Below are positions 31,950-33,282 of a stretch of DNA of 33,282 nt, one piece after another; the first letter of the stretch is position 1, and every line of letters starts with the position of its first letter. This stretch comes from Pararcticibacter amylolyticus. Lineage in GTDB: Bacteria > Bacteroidota > Bacteroidia > Sphingobacteriales > Sphingobacteriaceae. A program made the translations under genes and the position numbers. The stretch is from the NCBI RefSeq assembly GCF_003130405.1, contig NZ_QEAS01000005.1, positions 1 through 33,282 of the forward strand, written 5' to 3'. The notes under the pieces were generated by a model, which worked only from the letters and a program-made list of their open reading frames with translations, did not search any database and was not told where the DNA came from.

Positions 31950-32265
31950 CTTCTATTGTTTATTCTGATAAGTTGCGGCAGCGGCCTGCCGGAAGGCCTT
32001 AGGTGCGAAGTCTGGTGACAGGCTGGCAGAAATGGCCTTGAGAGAATTGAATTTTTGCTCTCTTCTTTTATAGGCGCTGCTTAAACTTAAAAAAATGCAA
32101 TATAAGAAAGGTAAAAAGTAAAAAAGTTGTCCTTTTTCCGTTTTTTATGTGCGTAATAATTTGTATAGGGGTGGTTGTTGGCTGTCTTGCGGGTAATTTA
32201 TGGGTTGTCTTGCGCTTGTAACATCTGTGCCTGCCATTTCTCTAAATCAAAAACTATCCTTCGTT
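31950..32265. other. Intergenic region between divergent Crp-like and ABC operons
   Basis: 316 bases, AT-rich in the middle (32050-32160). A GGCCTGCCGGAAGGCC dyad lies at 31983-31998. Its core CCTGCCGGAAGGC recurs at 29183-29195 before the DUF6520-like gene. Frames starting at 32200 would extend the ABC protein by 22 residues without sense, so the later ATG is preferred. No separate gene. Confidence 0.45.
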
Positions 32266-32919
32266 ATGCTGACACTTCAGAGATTCAGGAAAAAATATGG
32301 ACCTATGCTGGTGCTCGATGTGGGGGATCTTGAAATTCCTTCGGGGATTTTCTGGGTTAAAGGGACAAACGGATCTGGTAAAAGTACTTTTCTGAAGGCT
32401 CTTGCAGGCATCCTGTCATTCGAAGGGGATGTTTTGCTGGGGGGCAAAGTTAATGTGAAGAAGAATCCGGTATCGTACAGAAAGGTGGTAAACTTTGCTG
32501 CGGCGGAGCCTTTGTTTCCTGAGTTCCTGACAGCGGCGGAGATGATCAGGTTATTTACAGAGGTGAAGGGTGTGCCTTTTGAACGGGCAGACTGGTATGC
32601 TGAAAGCATCGGAATGGCTCCTTATCTTCATCAGCCAATCGGCAGTTTCTCGAGCGGTATGGTAAAAAAGCTGTCGCTGATCCTGGCTTTTACGGGGAAG
32701 CCCCGGCTGATCCTGCTGGATGAGCCTCTGATCACGCTGGATGCTGATTCTTTGGATGTTTTGTATTCGTGGATGGTGAAAGCTCACAGGGATCACAAGG
32801 TTTCTTTTATGGTGTCGTCTCATCAGTCGCCCGGCACGTCTTTTCTGCGTGATGCTTCTGAAATTTTGGTAGAGAATAAATCATTAAACCTGAAGCATGT
32901 TTCGGTCGCCAACGGGTAG
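32266..32919 (+). CDS. ABC transporter ATP-binding protein
   Basis: 217 residues from the ATG at 32266, where the domain begins (MLTLQRFRKKYGPMLVLDVG). Walker A GTNGSGKST (33-41), signature SFSSGMVKKL (127-136), Walker B LILLDEP (148-154) and a histidine switch (VSSHQ) are all present. The length suggests a single nucleotide-binding domain working with a separate permease, which follows: the next ATG (32897) lies inside this gene's end. Substrate unknown. Confidence 0.92.
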   Translation: MLTLQRFRKKYGPMLVLDVGDLEIPSGIFWVKGTNGSGKSTFLKALAGILSFEGDVLLGGKVNVKKNPVSYRKVVNFAAAEPLFPEFLTAAEMIRLFTEVKGVPFERADWYAESIGMAPYLHQPIGSFSSGMVKKLSLILAFTGKPRLILLDEPLITLDADSLDVLYSWMVKAHRDHKVSFMVSSHQSPGTSFLRDASEILVENKSLNLKHVSVANG

Positions 32920-33282
32920 TGTTCTTGTCAGGTTGTTTGCATGGGATTTCATCCGGTCGAATTCGGGATTCCTGGTGTCGCTGTTCGGGATACTCCTGAG
33001 TTATATGTTCTTTATTAATACGGTTGGGGATGTGAACCTGATTACGCATGATGAACTTCGGTTTTACCAGTTCATTTTTGTGATGACGTTTATCACCAGC
33101 CCAATTATGACGATCCTGATCAGCGTCCTGTATGTGATCTATTCGGTGAAGAGCTGTTTGTATATTCTTAAATCGCTCTCGGGGGAGCGCCATGCTTTCC
33201 TGTTTTACAGTGTGTCTTCGCTGGGCAGGCTGAAGCATTTCCAGTGCTGGTTGCTGGTGCAGCTGGCTGCGAATCTGCCTCT
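32897..33282 (+). CDS. ABC transporter permease subunit (3' end outside window)
   Basis: The frame runs open from the ATG at 32897 to the window end, 128 codons. It begins MFRSPTGSVLVRLFAWDFIR and has at least two membrane segments: residues ~26-42 (VSLFGILLSYMFFINTV) and ~58-84 (FYQFIFVMTFITSP, TILISVLYVIY). It overlaps the ATP-binding gene by 23 bases, which marks it as the membrane partner. Too little is visible to name a family. Confidence 0.72.
   Translation, partial: MFRSPTGSVLVRLFAWDFIRSNSGFLVSLFGILLSYMFFINTVGDVNLITHDELRFYQFIFVMTFITSPIMTILISVLYVIYSVKSCLYILKSLSGERHAFLFYSVSSLGRLKHFQCWLLVQLAANLP

Overview
The window looks like an accessory stretch of a Bacteroidota chromosome, most likely Chitinophagaceae (Chitinophaga-like). 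The signs are a SusC/SusD pair behind a TlpA-type thioredoxin gene, a DUF6520-like exported peptide, a Bacteroidota-style RHS protein, a tail-fibre-like protein with the 'NVGIGT..P..KL.V.GNI' signature, and promoters resembling the Bacteroidota TTTG / TAnnTTTG pattern. No tRNA, rRNA or CRISPR array was seen. Everything here comes from reading the sequence; no database search was run.

Layout. (1) 1-4330: the 3' end of an RHS polymorphic-toxin gene with its variable tip, followed by small immunity-like genes and broken toxin tips, ending in an AbiEii-like remnant and a terminator. (2) 4400-8030: a secreted tail-fibre-like protein and a TetR/MFS efflux pair with shared operator-like sites, flanked by two complex intergenic palindromes. 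(3) 8468-16216: a defence island. It holds a broken PD-(D/E)XK-like gene, then a tight + strand operon of five genes: TIR, second TIR-like protein, deoxyribosyltransferase-like/TRAFs-TPR protein, ThsB-like TIR, and a DUF4231/SLATT membrane protein. Facing it is a - strand operon of GHKL ATPase-nuclease, TIR protein, and channel-like membrane protein. The two converge on a stem-loop at 12475-12531. (4) 16300-21710: decayed mobile DNA (IS4-like and possible integrase remnants), an HNH nuclease gene with an in-frame amber codon, an unrecognised gene, a MACPF/beta-trefoil lipoprotein and an XRE-type regulator. (5) 21900-28800: a GC-rich nutrient-uptake locus (small ORF, TlpA-DUF3738 fusion, SusC, SusD, terminator). 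(6) 28831-33282: DUF6520 peptide, MauE/DoxX protein, an unrecognised protein paired with a Crp/Fnr regulator, and the start of an ABC transporter operon cut by the window end.

The most interesting part is 8.8-16.2 kb. Four TIR-family proteins, one deoxyribosyltransferase-like domain, one nuclease-linked ATPase and two different membrane proteins sit in two converging operons. A plausible reading is that the TIR/deoxyribosyltransferase proteins make or consume nucleotide signals from NAD+ or related metabolites, and that the SLATT and channel-like proteins are membrane-damaging effectors. That is inference from families and gene order. No ThsA, STING, CD-NTase or SAVED protein is visible, so the cluster does not match standard Thoeris or CBASS.
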